Below are positions 41,621 through 50,231 of a stretch of 64,000 bases of DNA, piece after piece. Within the stretch, counting starts at the first letter, position 1. Every line of letters begins with the position of its first letter. The stretch spans positions 310,001-374,000 of the forward strand of contig CP009417.1 in NCBI GenBank assembly GCA_000818095.1, written 5' to 3'. The stretch is from Jeotgalibacillus malaysiensis (GTDB lineage: Bacteria > Bacillota > Bacilli > Bacillales > Jeotgalibacillaceae). A model generated the notes under the pieces. The model did no database searches. It saw only the letters and a list, made by a program, of their open reading frames with translations, and was not told the origin of the DNA. A program made the translations under genes and the position numbers.

Positions 41621-42640
41621 TTATTTTACTGTGATATAGAAATCAGGGTACACACTTTTGAATTCGACTTTCTTTCCACCGATTGTTTTCGTTACAGATT
41701 TTGCTCCTGAACCGGCGTTTAAAGCAAATTTCTCGAATTCTTTTTGAAGTGTAGAACCATTGTTTTTACCAACAGTTACAGTCGAGAAGGCTTGGATACC
41801 ATCTGTGTACTTAGCGTACATCCGTTTCAGTTCATCCTGAGCTTCTTTTCCAAAGTCACTAGTTCGTCCGTATGCACTATTGAACCACGTAATATCAAGC
41901 ATAAGCAATCCGTTATTTTTTCCGAAGCTCATACCTGCTGATGCAAGCTCATGAGTCTCGCCAGTCTGACTTACATAGTGAGTGAGATTGTAACGCTCTG
42001 TCTGAACTTTCTTAAACACAGATGACATGACCTTATCCTTTTCAGTCGCAGTCATACCTGGAGTTGGCTTAGGTGTTGGCTTTGGAGCAGGCTTAACAGT
42101 AACCGTTTTCTTGTTTCCAAGTGCAGATGTCGGTACATAACCTGTTTTTGAACCATATTTCACTTGCGTCCATGAACCGTAAGACTTCACGTGTGTGACT
42201 GTTTTACCCTTTGGAATCCGAACGATTGGCTTTTGCTTATAGCTTCGAGCTGGTCGAAGGTCAATGTTTTTCTTTGTTGTATACGTCGTTACTGTCGGTG
42301 AAGACGCCGCCACTTTCTTCAAGTAGCTACCCGATACATAACCCGTTTTCCCTTTGTATGAAACTTTGTACCAGTTTCCGATACGGCTGTCAGACGTAAC
42401 CTTCGTTCCTTTCGGGATGTTCGTGATGACTTTATGCTTTGTTGATGCACCCGAACGGACGTTTAGATTTGCGGTTGTCTGATACGTTGTCTTCGCAAAC
42501 TTTGTCACGCTAGACGCATGGTACTGTGTTGGGCTGTCTGATTGCTGAGACATTTCTTGTCCAACAAATACGCCTCCTGTGAGAAGTCCCAAAGACATAA
42601 CCCCGATTGCTAATCTCTTCTTGAATGTTGTTTTACCCAT
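41621..42640 (-). CDS. Secreted protein with two SH3b domains
   Basis: 339 aa. A signal peptide (about residues 1-30, FKKRLAIGVMSLGLLTGGVF) is followed by two bacterial SH3 domains: TTANLNVRSGASTKHKVITN ... KTGYVSGSYL (about 53-108) and NIDLRPARSYKQKPIVRIPK ... KTGYVPTSAL (about 124-175). SH3b domains bind cell-wall peptides. A Pro/Lys linker (KPAPKPTPKPTPG) leads to a C-terminal domain of about 140 residues with no catalytic motif I can name. AAAGGATG precedes the ATG. Confidence 0.82.
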   Translation of the reverse strand: MGKTTFKKRLAIGVMSLGLLTGGVFVGQEMSQQSDSPTQYHASSVTKFAKTTYQTTANLNVRSGASTKHKVITNIPKGTKVTSDSRIGNWYKVSYKGKTGYVSGSYLKKVAASSPTVTTYTTKKNIDLRPARSYKQKPIVRIPKGKTVTHVKSYGSWTQVKYGSKTGYVPTSALGNKKTVTVKPAPKPTPKPTPGMTATEKDKVMSSVFKKVQTERYNLTHYVSQTGETHELASAGMSFGKNNGLLMLDITWFNSAYGRTSDFGKEAQDELKRMYAKYTDGIQAFSTVTVGKNNGSTLQKEFEKFALNAGSGAKSVTKTIGGKKVEFKSVYPDFYITVK

Positions 42641-42804
42641 TTATTATCATCCTTTCTAATTTCCAAATACTGTTGTTTGATATTAGTATACATAAGCTTG
42701 TCAAAATAGTCAACTATTCTTTACTAATTTTAAAATAAATTTTTTTAGACCCCTCGTTAAAGGTCTATACCCATATATTACACCAAAAATTCTTTATTGT
42801 CAAA

Positions 42805-42831
42805 TAAAAAAACGGACTTTTGTCCGTTTTT
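42805..42831 (-). terminator. Terminator after the stalk-domain protein
   Basis: Minus strand: AAAACGGAC AAAA GTCCGTTTT then TTTATTTG, overlapping the gene end. Confidence 0.88.
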
Positions 42832-42837
42832 GTAACA

Positions 42838-44445
42838 TTATTCTTTTGAGAAGGATAACTCAGAGCTATCTGCATCCCAAATCAGTTTATATCCGAATGC
42901 TTTAGACAGTTCGCTCATTTCCACATAGAGAGTTCCGTCTTTCGCTTCTGGAGCGATTCCGATATCAAGCGTTTTCCCCTTGACGACCACGTTTGTACTC
43001 TTCAACTGGTACACTACGCTATCTTTCTCTTTTGTGACGATAAACTTGTCTTCTTTTTGCTCGACTTTCGCCCCTAGTGCAGAGGAAAGTTCTTTTAATG
43101 GAAGAAGAACTCGGTTGTCACGAACAATTGGTGCACTCGTCAATTCTACAGCCTTTCCGCTTACCTTCACGGTTTTAGCTTGCTTGCTGACGATTTGCTG
43201 TTCAAGAGACGTGCTCGTGCCGATACGTGTTTTCAAAATTCGAATATCAATGTTAGGAAATTCTTCAAATAACGCCTCGATTTCACGTTCTGAATAAGCT
43301 TTCTTGATATCTTTCACAATAATCGGCTTCTTGTCAATGACAATTAAAACACGACCATTGTCCTCCACCACATAACCTCCAGATTTAACCGCAATCTGAT
43401 ACAGAACATCTTTGTATTGTTCGTAGCTTGCATTCATATCCTTATCCACACGGAGACCGGTATCAAAATAATATGGATTCTCTGACTGTTTGTCTAATGA
43501 ATATTGAATGGTGAAATCCGATTCTGTATTTTGGTCTTGCGTCAAATAGGCAAGTTTCGCTTTATCCAGATTTAAGAATGGATTCGTACTAGATGCTTGA
43601 GAGTTGATATTCGTACCTGATGGATATCCATATAAATGAGGATACGCTTCTTTGCTCAATTTTTTCTTCCCTGTTTGAACGACTTTTCCGTTCTTATAGG
43701 AATATGTCACTTCATACCACGTATCACCGATTTGAACTTGTTCCGTTCCAGCTCCAATCGAATCTTGAGGTTTAGAAGAGCCTCCTCCATTCGTGCCCGG
43801 CATATTGGTTGATGGTGTCGTTGCAAGTGGTGGAGTTGTTCCTCCCCCTGAAACAGGTTTCTGTTCATCCTTTAAATACTCTTCGTACAGTTCATCGATG
43901 GACTTATCCCAACCTGGTGGAAGTTTAATCGACGGGTCTTTTACCGTCATATAAAAATCCACTTTCCGATTCGCCAAATCCAGCTTTTCTTGAATCGTCT
44001 TATTCTTATTTGTTTCAATCAGGTCGAACAGGTAGTATTTCGTGACACTGTTCAAGGACTTCCGAATTTCATCTGCCCATTTATCTGCCATCAGTGGGAT
44101 ATGCTTATCTTGGAATGCTTTCGGCATCGCATAGAGTGTTGTTTTTAAACGCTCGTAGAGTTTATCCAAGTCATTCCCTTCCTTATAAACGGAAACATCT
44201 TCAATCGACATCTTGTCGGTAATTTTAATGAATGCCTCGTATGCCGCAATTACATCTTTTTCACTCTTCGTCTGCTCTGCTTGGACGACGAGTGGAAGAA
44301 TCTTATCATATTCCGCTTTTGCATCTTGATTAAACGGGAATCCTGATGCCGCATAACTTACTTGTGGCTGTGCAACCGGTGTAAATGCCGATAGAGCAAC
44401 CGCTGTTGCCAATCCGACTGACATCCATTTTTTCTTGCTTGTCAT
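42838..44445 (-). CDS. Secreted protein with copper-amine-oxidase-like stalk domain
   Basis: 535 aa. Signal peptide MTSKKKWMSVGLATAVALSA, then AFTPVAQPQVSYA with a cleavage-like AxA site. A helical N-terminal region (about 30-190), a Gly/Pro/Thr-rich linker and a middle domain precede the C-terminal Cu_amine_oxidN1 stalk unit (about 435-535: VELTSAPIVRDNRVLLPLKE, then LSKAFGYKLIWDADSSELSF). Such units occur in many secreted Bacillota proteins and are not enzymatic. AAAGGATG before the ATG. Confidence 0.8.
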   Translation of the reverse strand: MTSKKKWMSVGLATAVALSAFTPVAQPQVSYAASGFPFNQDAKAEYDKILPLVVQAEQTKSEKDVIAAYEAFIKITDKMSIEDVSVYKEGNDLDKLYERLKTTLYAMPKAFQDKHIPLMADKWADEIRKSLNSVTKYYLFDLIETNKNKTIQEKLDLANRKVDFYMTVKDPSIKLPPGWDKSIDELYEEYLKDEQKPVSGGGTTPPLATTPSTNMPGTNGGGSSKPQDSIGAGTEQVQIGDTWYEVTYSYKNGKVVQTGKKKLSKEAYPHLYGYPSGTNINSQASSTNPFLNLDKAKLAYLTQDQNTESDFTIQYSLDKQSENPYYFDTGLRVDKDMNASYEQYKDVLYQIAVKSGGYVVEDNGRVLIVIDKKPIIVKDIKKAYSEREIEALFEEFPNIDIRILKTRIGTSTSLEQQIVSKQAKTVKVSGKAVELTSAPIVRDNRVLLPLKELSSALGAKVEQKEDKFIVTKEKDSVVYQLKSTNVVVKGKTLDIGIAPEAKDGTLYVEMSELSKAFGYKLIWDADSSELSFSKE

Positions 44446-44596
44446 ATTTCATCCACATCCTTTCTAACTATTCCTAATGATTTTCTATATCCTATATGGA
44501 TTAACAATCCCTCATAACCATTCCAGACGGATTCTCTCTTATTCTACTGACGGAGGGGTGGTCTCGTCTATTTTTCCTTGTCGAAGTAAGAGGAAA

Positions 44597-44625
44597 TAAA
44601 AAAGCCTCCCCTATTGAGGAAGCTT
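44597..44625 (-). terminator. Terminator after recJ
   Basis: Minus strand: AAGCTTCCTC AATAG GGGAGGCTT then TTTTATTTCC. Confidence 0.82.
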
Positions 44626-44649
44626 AATACCGTTATCGAATCAACTCTA

Positions 44650-46371
44650 TTAAGAAGCTGGTCGAATGTGATTTTCCTGTACCATAAATTGGACGGATAC
44701 ATCACCCCGATAAACGTTTAATGCTGGATAGCCGATGGCTTCTACTGTATTCGGTTCTCCTTGCTTTTTGAAGTCTTCAGCATAACTGAACATCACAAGT
44801 GATACCTTTCCATATCCAGAAACTTTTAAGTGATTCTTTTCTTTACCCATATAGAGAACATTCTTGCCCTTGAAGTCTTGCAATTTCAAAACGGGTTTCG
44901 GGAATGCTTGACCAAACGGGCGAAGTGTATCAAGTTCATCGATATAGTCAATCGTAAGGTCGGATGCGTTAACCATTGCATCAATCACAATTTTCGGTGT
45001 CAAATCATCTTCTGACAAGATAGATTCAGCTGTTGCGATAATCCGCTCACGAAGTTCATCTACCTTCTTGATATCGAGTGACATCCCACAAGCTCCAGCG
45101 TGTCCCCCAAAGCCAATGAGGGCGTCCGCATTCGCATGTAACGCATCGTTAATGTGGAACCCTTCAATCGAACGTCCAGAACCTTTGGCAATGCCGTGGT
45201 GTTCTGTGAGGACAATCGCAGGACGATAGAATTTTTCTTTAATGCGTCCGGCAATCAAGCCGACAATCCCTTCATGAAATTCAGGGTTATAAAGGACATA
45301 GACACTCTGTTCCCCCATCTTTTCAATCATTGCCATCGCAATCTCTTCTTGGCGAGCCGTGATTTCTTTACGTTCTTCATTCAAACGAATGAGCTCATCC
45401 ACCAAACCTTCCATTTCCGCTTCATCTTCTGTTAAGAATAAATCAACCGCAAGGTCAATGTCTCCCAGAAGACGGCTTGGTGCGTTGACCATTGGAACAA
45501 ATTTGAATCCAAAAGTCTCTTCATCAATTGTCGTGACGTTTGTTTTTTCTACGAGCTTCGCAAACGCAGGGCGTGTACCCATTTTTACTCGTTTTAAAGC
45601 CTGTTTGACGAAAATCCGGTTCTCATCGAGAAGTGGCATCACGTCACCAATGGTTGCCATGCCGACGATATCGACTAGGTCTTCCACTTCGTCCATGTCC
45701 AAATCCATCTCATAATAGAGAGCCTGCATAAACTTGTAGATAACCGTAGCACCACAAATTCCTTTAAATGGATAAGCATCTCCTGGTCGCTTCGGATTCA
45801 CAATTGCCTCAGCATTCGGCATTTTGCCTGTTGGATGAGGGTCATGGTGGTCAGTGACAACAACACGGACACCTTTCGATACCGCATAATCAATGCCTTC
45901 ATAAGCCACGATTCCATTATCAACCGTCAAGATAAGGTCAACGTCAGGATATTCTTTTAATAGGTCATCCATTCCTTTTACATTTAAGCCATAACCGTGT
46001 TCAAAACGATTGTTGATAAAGTACTCTACGTTTGCACCGGCTTTACGAAGTCCTAGCATTCCGATAGCTGTTGCAGATGCTCCATCACAATCATAGTCTC
46101 CATAAATAACCAATTTCAATTTCTTCTCAATCGCATCTTTAATGATGTCAACGGCTTTTTGCATGTCGGTCATTAAAAGTGGCGAGTGAACCTTTGACGG
46201 GTCATTGTCAAAGAAATCTTCAATGGCTTCTACTGTTTTAAGCCCCCGGTTGTAAAGCACTTCGATGACGCTCTTAGAGAAGTGACGAAGTTCCCGAGCT
46301 TCTTGGAGTTTCATCAATTCGAGTGAGCGAGTCGTTGATTCAGTTGGTCTTGTCCATAGTACGTTTTTCAT
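44650..46371 (-). CDS. recJ: RecJ-like single-stranded-DNA exonuclease
   Basis: 573 aa, the core RecJ length. DHH-family motifs are intact: VIYGDYDCDGASATAIGMLG (motif I), VTDHHDPHPTGKMPNAEAIV (DHH), and GFGGHAGACGMSLD (DHHA1). RecJ degrades ssDNA 5' to 3' in recombination and mismatch repair. The long C-terminal domain of the Bacillus chromosomal enzyme is absent. AAAGGAG precedes the ATG. It joins recD2, topB and the NucS-like enzyme as the plasmid's own DNA-processing set. Confidence 0.9.
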   Translation of the reverse strand: MKNVLWTRPTESTTRSLELMKLQEARELRHFSKSVIEVLYNRGLKTVEAIEDFFDNDPSKVHSPLLMTDMQKAVDIIKDAIEKKLKLVIYGDYDCDGASATAIGMLGLRKAGANVEYFINNRFEHGYGLNVKGMDDLLKEYPDVDLILTVDNGIVAYEGIDYAVSKGVRVVVTDHHDPHPTGKMPNAEAIVNPKRPGDAYPFKGICGATVIYKFMQALYYEMDLDMDEVEDLVDIVGMATIGDVMPLLDENRIFVKQALKRVKMGTRPAFAKLVEKTNVTTIDEETFGFKFVPMVNAPSRLLGDIDLAVDLFLTEDEAEMEGLVDELIRLNEERKEITARQEEIAMAMIEKMGEQSVYVLYNPEFHEGIVGLIAGRIKEKFYRPAIVLTEHHGIAKGSGRSIEGFHINDALHANADALIGFGGHAGACGMSLDIKKVDELRERIIATAESILSEDDLTPKIVIDAMVNASDLTIDYIDELDTLRPFGQAFPKPVLKLQDFKGKNVLYMGKEKNHLKVSGYGKVSLVMFSYAEDFKKQGEPNTVEAIGYPALNVYRGDVSVQFMVQENHIRPAS

Positions 46372-46397
46372 TTAAAACATCTCCTTTGAAATAAATT

Positions 46398-46418
46398 GTG
46401 TCTACAATCAAACGACAC
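46398..46418 (-). promoter_or_regulatory. Inverted repeat in the recJ leader
   Basis: Arms GTGTC and GACAC around 11 bases. The downstream leader ACAATTTATTTCAAAGGAG almost matches that of the 300-aa gene at 14268 (ACAATTTATTTCAAAAGGAG). This points to shared leader control. Confidence 0.45.
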
Positions 46419-46468
46419 ACCTTTTAACTGTTTTTGTATGATATACAGTGTGGTGTGTCGATATAAAT

Positions 46469-46990
46469 TTAGATTGATAAATAGATAGTGGTTGCCGTAA
46501 TCATGACAGCGATGACAGCTACAAGCATGTCGTGTTTTCCAGTTGTAAGTTTTGCGATACGGTAAGATTTCCGAATGAAAGGATATAGGAGCGGAACACC
46601 ACTTTTGGTGCTCATATCGAGGATTAGATGGCTGAGGAAACCAACGGAGATACCGATAGCGAAGTGTGTGTATAGGAAGTAAGGCATCCCGCTTAGCAAG
46701 AAGGATGGAAGCAGTACGAGAATACTGGTGAGGATAAGGGCAATGAGGGAATGTGTTGCCCCACGATGTCCAAACAATTTATTTACGACGTAAGCAATTG
46801 GATAGAGAGCACGTCCCATTTTACTGCCTGGATGGTCAATGTCTGGTAACAGACCGCCGATATATCCTCCTAAAATCATAGGGGCAATGGCAATTAAGGT
46901 ATTTCCCGAATGGATGTCATTCGAATAAAGCAAGGTAGCGGTAATCGTACCTGCACAGACCCCTGCCACTTTGTGGGCTTGATGGTTCAT
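46469..46990 (-). CDS. YdjM-like membrane-bound metal-dependent hydrolase
   Basis: 173 aa from the ATG at 46990 (AAGGAG upstream; a GTG at 47002 is too close to it). The family's metal ligands are seen: His in MNHQAHKVAG, PDIDHPGSKMGR, FGHRGATHSL and HLILDMSTKSG. Four hydrophobic segments place it in the membrane. YdjM/DUF457 proteins are hydrolase-like with unknown substrate; the E. coli gene is under LexA control. Promoter carries the exact TTGAC-N4-GTCAA element. Confidence 0.8.
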   Translation of the reverse strand: MNHQAHKVAGVCAGTITATLLYSNDIHSGNTLIAIAPMILGGYIGGLLPDIDHPGSKMGRALYPIAYVVNKLFGHRGATHSLIALILTSILVLLPSFLLSGMPYFLYTHFAIGISVGFLSHLILDMSTKSGVPLLYPFIRKSYRIAKLTTGKHDMLVAVIAVMITATTIYLSI

Positions 46991-47062
46991 AGAATAATTC
47001 ACTCCTTTTTATCTTTTATCCCATGCTATGCAAAGGATGTGTGGTCTATTGAATGTAAAACA

Positions 47063-47091
47063 AGTCTACTTTTAATTTTGACTATTGTCAA
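47063..47091 (-). promoter_or_regulatory. YdjM-like gene promoter with exact TTGAC-N4-GTCAA element
   Basis: Minus strand TTGACA (47091-47086), 17-base spacer, TAGACT (47068-47063). The exact 14-base element covers 47078-47091. Confidence 0.8.
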
Positions 47092-47106
47092 TAAAAATAC
47101 GAAAAA

Positions 47107-47131
47107 TAAAAAAAGCCCTTTATTAGGGCTT
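47107..47131 (-). terminator. Terminator after the XRE gene
   Basis: Minus strand: AAGCCCT AATAA AGGGCTT followed by TTTTTATTTTTC; it starts inside the last codons. Confidence 0.8.
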
Positions 47132-47738
47132 ATGACGGTTCCTTGATACTTTTGACAACCCGCTGGAATCGTAGTGGATAACGTTCTTGCATATCCTTTT
47201 CGATTGCATCACGAGCCATTTTTTGATAAACACGTTCTTCTCTTCGTCTTACTTTCGCTTCCCGTGCTTTTTCAATCTCCTCATCCAACCGTTGTTCTAG
47301 TGATTGTTCAAGTAAGAGATGATATTGTTCTGCAGAAATGAGGCACTCACTTGTTGTATCCCAATGTTCAACTCCGTGTTCTTCTTCATAGTTCTTCACA
47401 TCGGGACCTTCGATGATTTTCAACTCAGCTAAATCCCAAAATACAGAGCGTCCATCGTTTGTAATCATCGTTTCCCATGCCGAGGCGTTCAGCGAGAAAA
47501 TCTCCTCAACCCGAACATCTAATACTTCAGCAATTTTAAGTGCCAAATCAATTCCAGGCTTCAACTTTCCATTGATGATAGAGCTCATCGTCTGTTTCGA
47601 AATTCCTGTTTTTCTTACTAGTGCCATCGTTGTCATTTGTTTTTTTAACAGCATATCTTCTAAATTTAAAGCAATGGTAGGTTCTTTGCTTTCGATTTGA
47701 TAGCCCATCTCATAAAGTTTCTCTAGTCGTGATTCCAT
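47130..47738 (-). CDS. XRE-family regulator, 202 aa
   Basis: A Cro/C1 helix-turn-helix fills about residues 20-80 (MTTMALVRKTGISKQTMSSI, KPGIDLALKIAEVLDVRVEE). The C-terminal 90 residues are a charged helix ending in basic residues (KAREAKVRRREERVYQKMAR). AAAGGAAG upstream. It sits beside the promoter at 47078 and is one of the candidates to bind the TTGAC-N4-GTCAA element; nothing proves that. Confidence 0.8.
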   Translation of the reverse strand: MESRLEKLYEMGYQIESKEPTIALNLEDMLLKKQMTTMALVRKTGISKQTMSSIINGKLKPGIDLALKIAEVLDVRVEEIFSLNASAWETMITNDGRSVFWDLAELKIIEGPDVKNYEEEHGVEHWDTTSECLISAEQYHLLLEQSLEQRLDEEIEKAREAKVRRREERVYQKMARDAIEKDMQERYPLRFQRVVKSIKEPS

Positions 47739-47842
47739 TATCTATAGAACACTTCCTTTCACCAAAAAGTACGCAATTCGTGCAATCTTATAATATAATT
47801 CTAATCTCATCCTCCTGATTTGTCAAATATATTTTACCGCAC

Positions 47843-47875
47843 AAAAAAAGAACAGATAGTCCATTCTATCTGCTC
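47843..47875 (-). terminator. Terminator of the nucleotide operon
   Basis: Minus strand: GAGCAGATAG AATGGA CTATCTGTTC then TTTTTTTG, 20 bases past the last stop. Confidence 0.85.
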
Positions 47876-47896
47876 TAGTTTGAAATATATTGTTTG

Positions 47897-48265
47897 TTAT
47901 AAGGAGTTGAGTACCCATTCTCTTACAACTGATTCCAAATCATCGATTGAATCATATTGTCGGATGTTTTGAGAAACTGCCTTAACAGAATGTGAGAGCT
48001 CGCTATCCGATTTATGAATGAAAAAGACGGGGATGTCCATCATGTTTGCCCAGCCAATTTCAATACCCAGTCCTAGTGCAGGAAGTGAAATGTCTGCCAA
48101 CATGTAATCACAGGTCGGCAACACTTCTTTTGAAGGGTAAAGCTCAAGGGATTCATCATGTGGGAGAATGAATCGAACACCCATCTCATCTCCAATCTTC
48201 TTTAATACAGGGTACAACTCTTCCTTGTAGTTCATCTGCTTTGAATGACCTACATAGATATTCAT
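47897..48265 (-). CDS. Nucleoside 2-deoxyribosyltransferase-like protein
   Basis: 122 aa. The line CDYMLADISLPALGLGIEIG WANM matches the family pattern ADxS.P..G.G.ExG.A, in which the Glu is the nucleophile, and MNIYVGHSKQMNYKEELYP is the N-terminal strand-loop. The family exchanges bases on deoxynucleosides or hydrolyses dNMPs. Relatives such as YtoQ-like proteins have unclear roles, so the activity is not certain. Overlaps tmk by ATGA; third gene in the operon phosphatase-tmk-this. Confidence 0.65.
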   Translation of the reverse strand: MNIYVGHSKQMNYKEELYPVLKKIGDEMGVRFILPHDESLELYPSKEVLPTCDYMLADISLPALGLGIEIGWANMMDIPVFFIHKSDSELSHSVKAVSQNIRQYDSIDDLESVVREWVLNSL

Positions 48266-48906
48266 GAAGCCAACTCCTTTTTAATTAAATCAGCCATGAC
48301 CTTCATGGCATCTTGATAAACCGTATTAGGTGCTTGTGAGGCGTCAATTGTCACATAAGGATGCTCAGGATAAAAAGTAGGAATCAATTGATACCCTTCA
48401 CGGATTTTCTCATGATAGGAGAGAGGTTTTTGGTCAAAGTGATTCACTTCTCGTCCAGCATCTGCTTGAATCCGAGATAAACCATCTTCTGGCTTGATGT
48501 CCATGTAAAGGGTCAAGTCAGGCATCTTGCCGTCAATGGCTTGCTCGTTGATAGCAAAGACTTTCTTTACCCCTAGTCCTCCAACAACCCCCTGATACAC
48601 AAGGGAGCTGTGAACAAATCGGTCACAAATCACAATCGCACCCCGCTCAAGAGCTGGTATCACTTTTTTTACAAGGTGTTCCCGTCGTGCGGCGGCGAAT
48701 AAAAACGCCTGTGTCGTTGCGTCCATCTCTCCGCTCATGATGACGCCTCGAATATCCTCTGCAACTTTGACACCACCTGGCTCTCGTGTCAATACGACTT
48801 CGAAGCCTTCCTTTTCCAGGGTTTCTTTCATTTTAAGAGCAAGGGTGGTTTTTCCACTACCTTCTCCACCTTCTAAGGTAACAAATAATCCTTTAGAATA
48901 ACTCAT
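48262..48906 (-). CDS. tmk: Thymidylate kinase
   Basis: 214 aa from the ATG at 48906 (AAAAGGAGAG). P-loop LEGGEGSGKTTLALKM, the TREPGG motif, the DR motif ICDRFVHSSLVYQG and a LID start AAARREHL are all intact. Converts dTMP to dTDP. Together with tdk (38 kb) and the deoxynucleoside kinase (56 kb) it covers most of pyrimidine deoxynucleotide salvage on the plasmid. Its first codons overlap the upstream phosphatase by 14 bases. Confidence 0.93.
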   Translation of the reverse strand: MSYSKGLFVTLEGGEGSGKTTLALKMKETLEKEGFEVVLTREPGGVKVAEDIRGVIMSGEMDATTQAFLFAAARREHLVKKVIPALERGAIVICDRFVHSSLVYQGVVGGLGVKKVFAINEQAIDGKMPDLTLYMDIKPEDGLSRIQADAGREVNHFDQKPLSYHEKIREGYQLIPTFYPEHPYVTIDASQAPNTVYQDAMKVMADLIKKELAS

Positions 48907-49702
48907 GTTTACTCTCTCCTTTTTTATCAATTTTGAAAGGTAACGACATTGCACAACCTTGATGTAACGCCTTTATGATTTCAACGATTTCACCACGTTG
49001 AATACGAACGCCATTCAAACAACCAGAACCTCCTGCTCCTCCGTCAATTCCAAATGCGTTTCCGGTACGATTCACCCAGATTGGTGTGGTGTGCTCAGGT
49101 AAATGGTGAGCACTTGTGTGACCGAAAAGAACTCTTTTGCCGGTTTCATTCTTCTGCAGATAGAATTCTTGGCGAATCCACATATAGTCATTTTCAGACG
49201 TAGTATGCTTCCAATCTGGAGAATAGGGTTTGACACCAGCATGGACGAACAAAAAATCATCCATTTCAATCGTTACTGGTAAATGACGCAAGAAGGAAAT
49301 GAGCTCTGCATGTTGTGTGAGGATTTCAGAAGCGATTCGTTGTGGGGTATACCGCATACTTGCCGTAAATCCAAGTCCTTGGTCTGCGTAGAACGATTCA
49401 ATCGTTTCTCGACCTCCTTGATTGAAGTAGAAGAACGCTTGCTCTTCCGGCTCATCTAGAAAGTCTAAAAACATTTGGTCGTGATTTCCGATAACGGCGT
49501 ATGCTTTACCATTCTCAACCAGACGCTTGACCGTGTAGAGCGTTTCAAATGAATCTCTCCCTCTGTCGCAATAATCACCTAAGAAAATGAGTGTTTCATC
49601 GTTTTTCACTTGCTCCAAAAGCGTAGTCAGCAGGTCATATCGACCGTGTATATCAGACATGACGACACAGTTTTGAAGCGGAATTTGAATATGGTGACGC
49701 AT
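48893..49702 (-). CDS. PrpE/ApaH-like metallophosphatase
   Basis: 269 aa from the ATG at 49702 (AAAAGGAG). The phosphoesterase motifs are intact: MSDIHGRYDLL, LGDYCDRGRDS, VIGNHDQMF, LFVHAG and FGHTSAHH. These mark the calcineurin-like group with Ap4A hydrolases (ApaH, PrpE) and small Ser/Thr phosphatases. Either substrate is possible; the nucleotide operon around it makes dinucleoside polyphosphates attractive (inference). Two worn TTGAC-N4 elements lie in its promoter region (49728, 49750). Confidence 0.82.
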   Translation of the reverse strand: MRHHIQIPLQNCVVMSDIHGRYDLLTTLLEQVKNDETLIFLGDYCDRGRDSFETLYTVKRLVENGKAYAVIGNHDQMFLDFLDEPEEQAFFYFNQGGRETIESFYADQGLGFTASMRYTPQRIASEILTQHAELISFLRHLPVTIEMDDFLFVHAGVKPYSPDWKHTTSENDYMWIRQEFYLQKNETGKRVLFGHTSAHHLPEHTTPIWVNRTGNAFGIDGGAGGSGCLNGVRIQRGEIVEIIKALHQGCAMSLPFKIDKKGESKHELF

Positions 49703-49727
49703 CGTAGTCACTCCTTTTATATTTTTA

Positions 49728-49762
49728 TTGACTATTGTATACATAATTATTGACTATTACAA
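49728..49762. promoter_or_regulatory. Two worn TTGAC-N4-GTCAA elements between divergent genes
   Basis: TTGACTATTGTATA (49728) and TTGACTATTACAA (49750) stand 22 bases apart between the phosphatase gene and the small membrane protein. Each keeps one complete half-site. Confidence 0.5.
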
Positions 49763-49853
49763 GTTTAGTCATCCTGATATTCGACCGATTTTTCGTTTAT
49801 TCTTGTTTTTATTGCATAAGATGAAGAAAAAGAGAAAAAAGGGGGAATTACAG

Positions 49854-50201
49854 ATGAAATCTAAAAAAATGTCACTTACCGCTCTATCATTTATGAGCGT
49901 ATTCTTCATGTCTAGCGTTTTTGCCAATGCAAGTGCTACTGACGTCATTCCGAAAGGACTCCTCACTGCCCTTACCAATTTTTATACGGAATATACCATT
50001 TTTGTATATGGATTCATTGCTTTCGGAGTCCTCTCGGGGGTCTTGGCGTTTATTATTTTATTCATGCAACTTGGTGCCGCCAGTACAAACCCTCATGCAC
50101 GAGCGTTCTTGTTGTTTGAGATGACGATGGTCGGAATAACGACAGCCTTGCTTGGAGGATTTGCAGTAATAATGGAAATCTACTTTAAAATGTTTGCATA
50201 A
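49854..50201 (+). CDS. VirB2-like small membrane protein with signal peptide
   Basis: 115 aa from the ATG at 49854, with AAGGGGGAATT leader. A signal peptide (residues 1-24, SLTALSFMSVFFMSSVFANA with AxA-like end), a short loop and two hydrophobic helices (about 45-70 and 88-110) linked by a small polar turn (GAASTNPHARA). That is the layout of VirB2/TrbC-type conjugative pilins. Composition fits, but sequence identity is not evident, so a holin-like or other small membrane protein remains possible. It has its own terminator. Confidence 0.55.
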   Translation: MKSKKMSLTALSFMSVFFMSSVFANASATDVIPKGLLTALTNFYTEYTIFVYGFIAFGVLSGVLAFIILFMQLGAASTNPHARAFLLFEMTMVGITTALLGGFAVIMEIYFKMFA

Positions 50202-50203
50202 GA

Positions 50204-50231
50204 AAAAGACCTCAATTGATGAGGTCTTTTA
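50204..50231. terminator. Bidirectional terminator
   Basis: AAAAGACCTC AATTGAT GAGGTCTTTT with T- and A-runs, between two convergent genes. Confidence 0.9.

Noticed and set aside
45359-45715. 118-aa open frame on the plus strand
   Set aside because: Antisense to recJ, Ser-rich, without ribosome site; recJ motifs are intact on the other strand.
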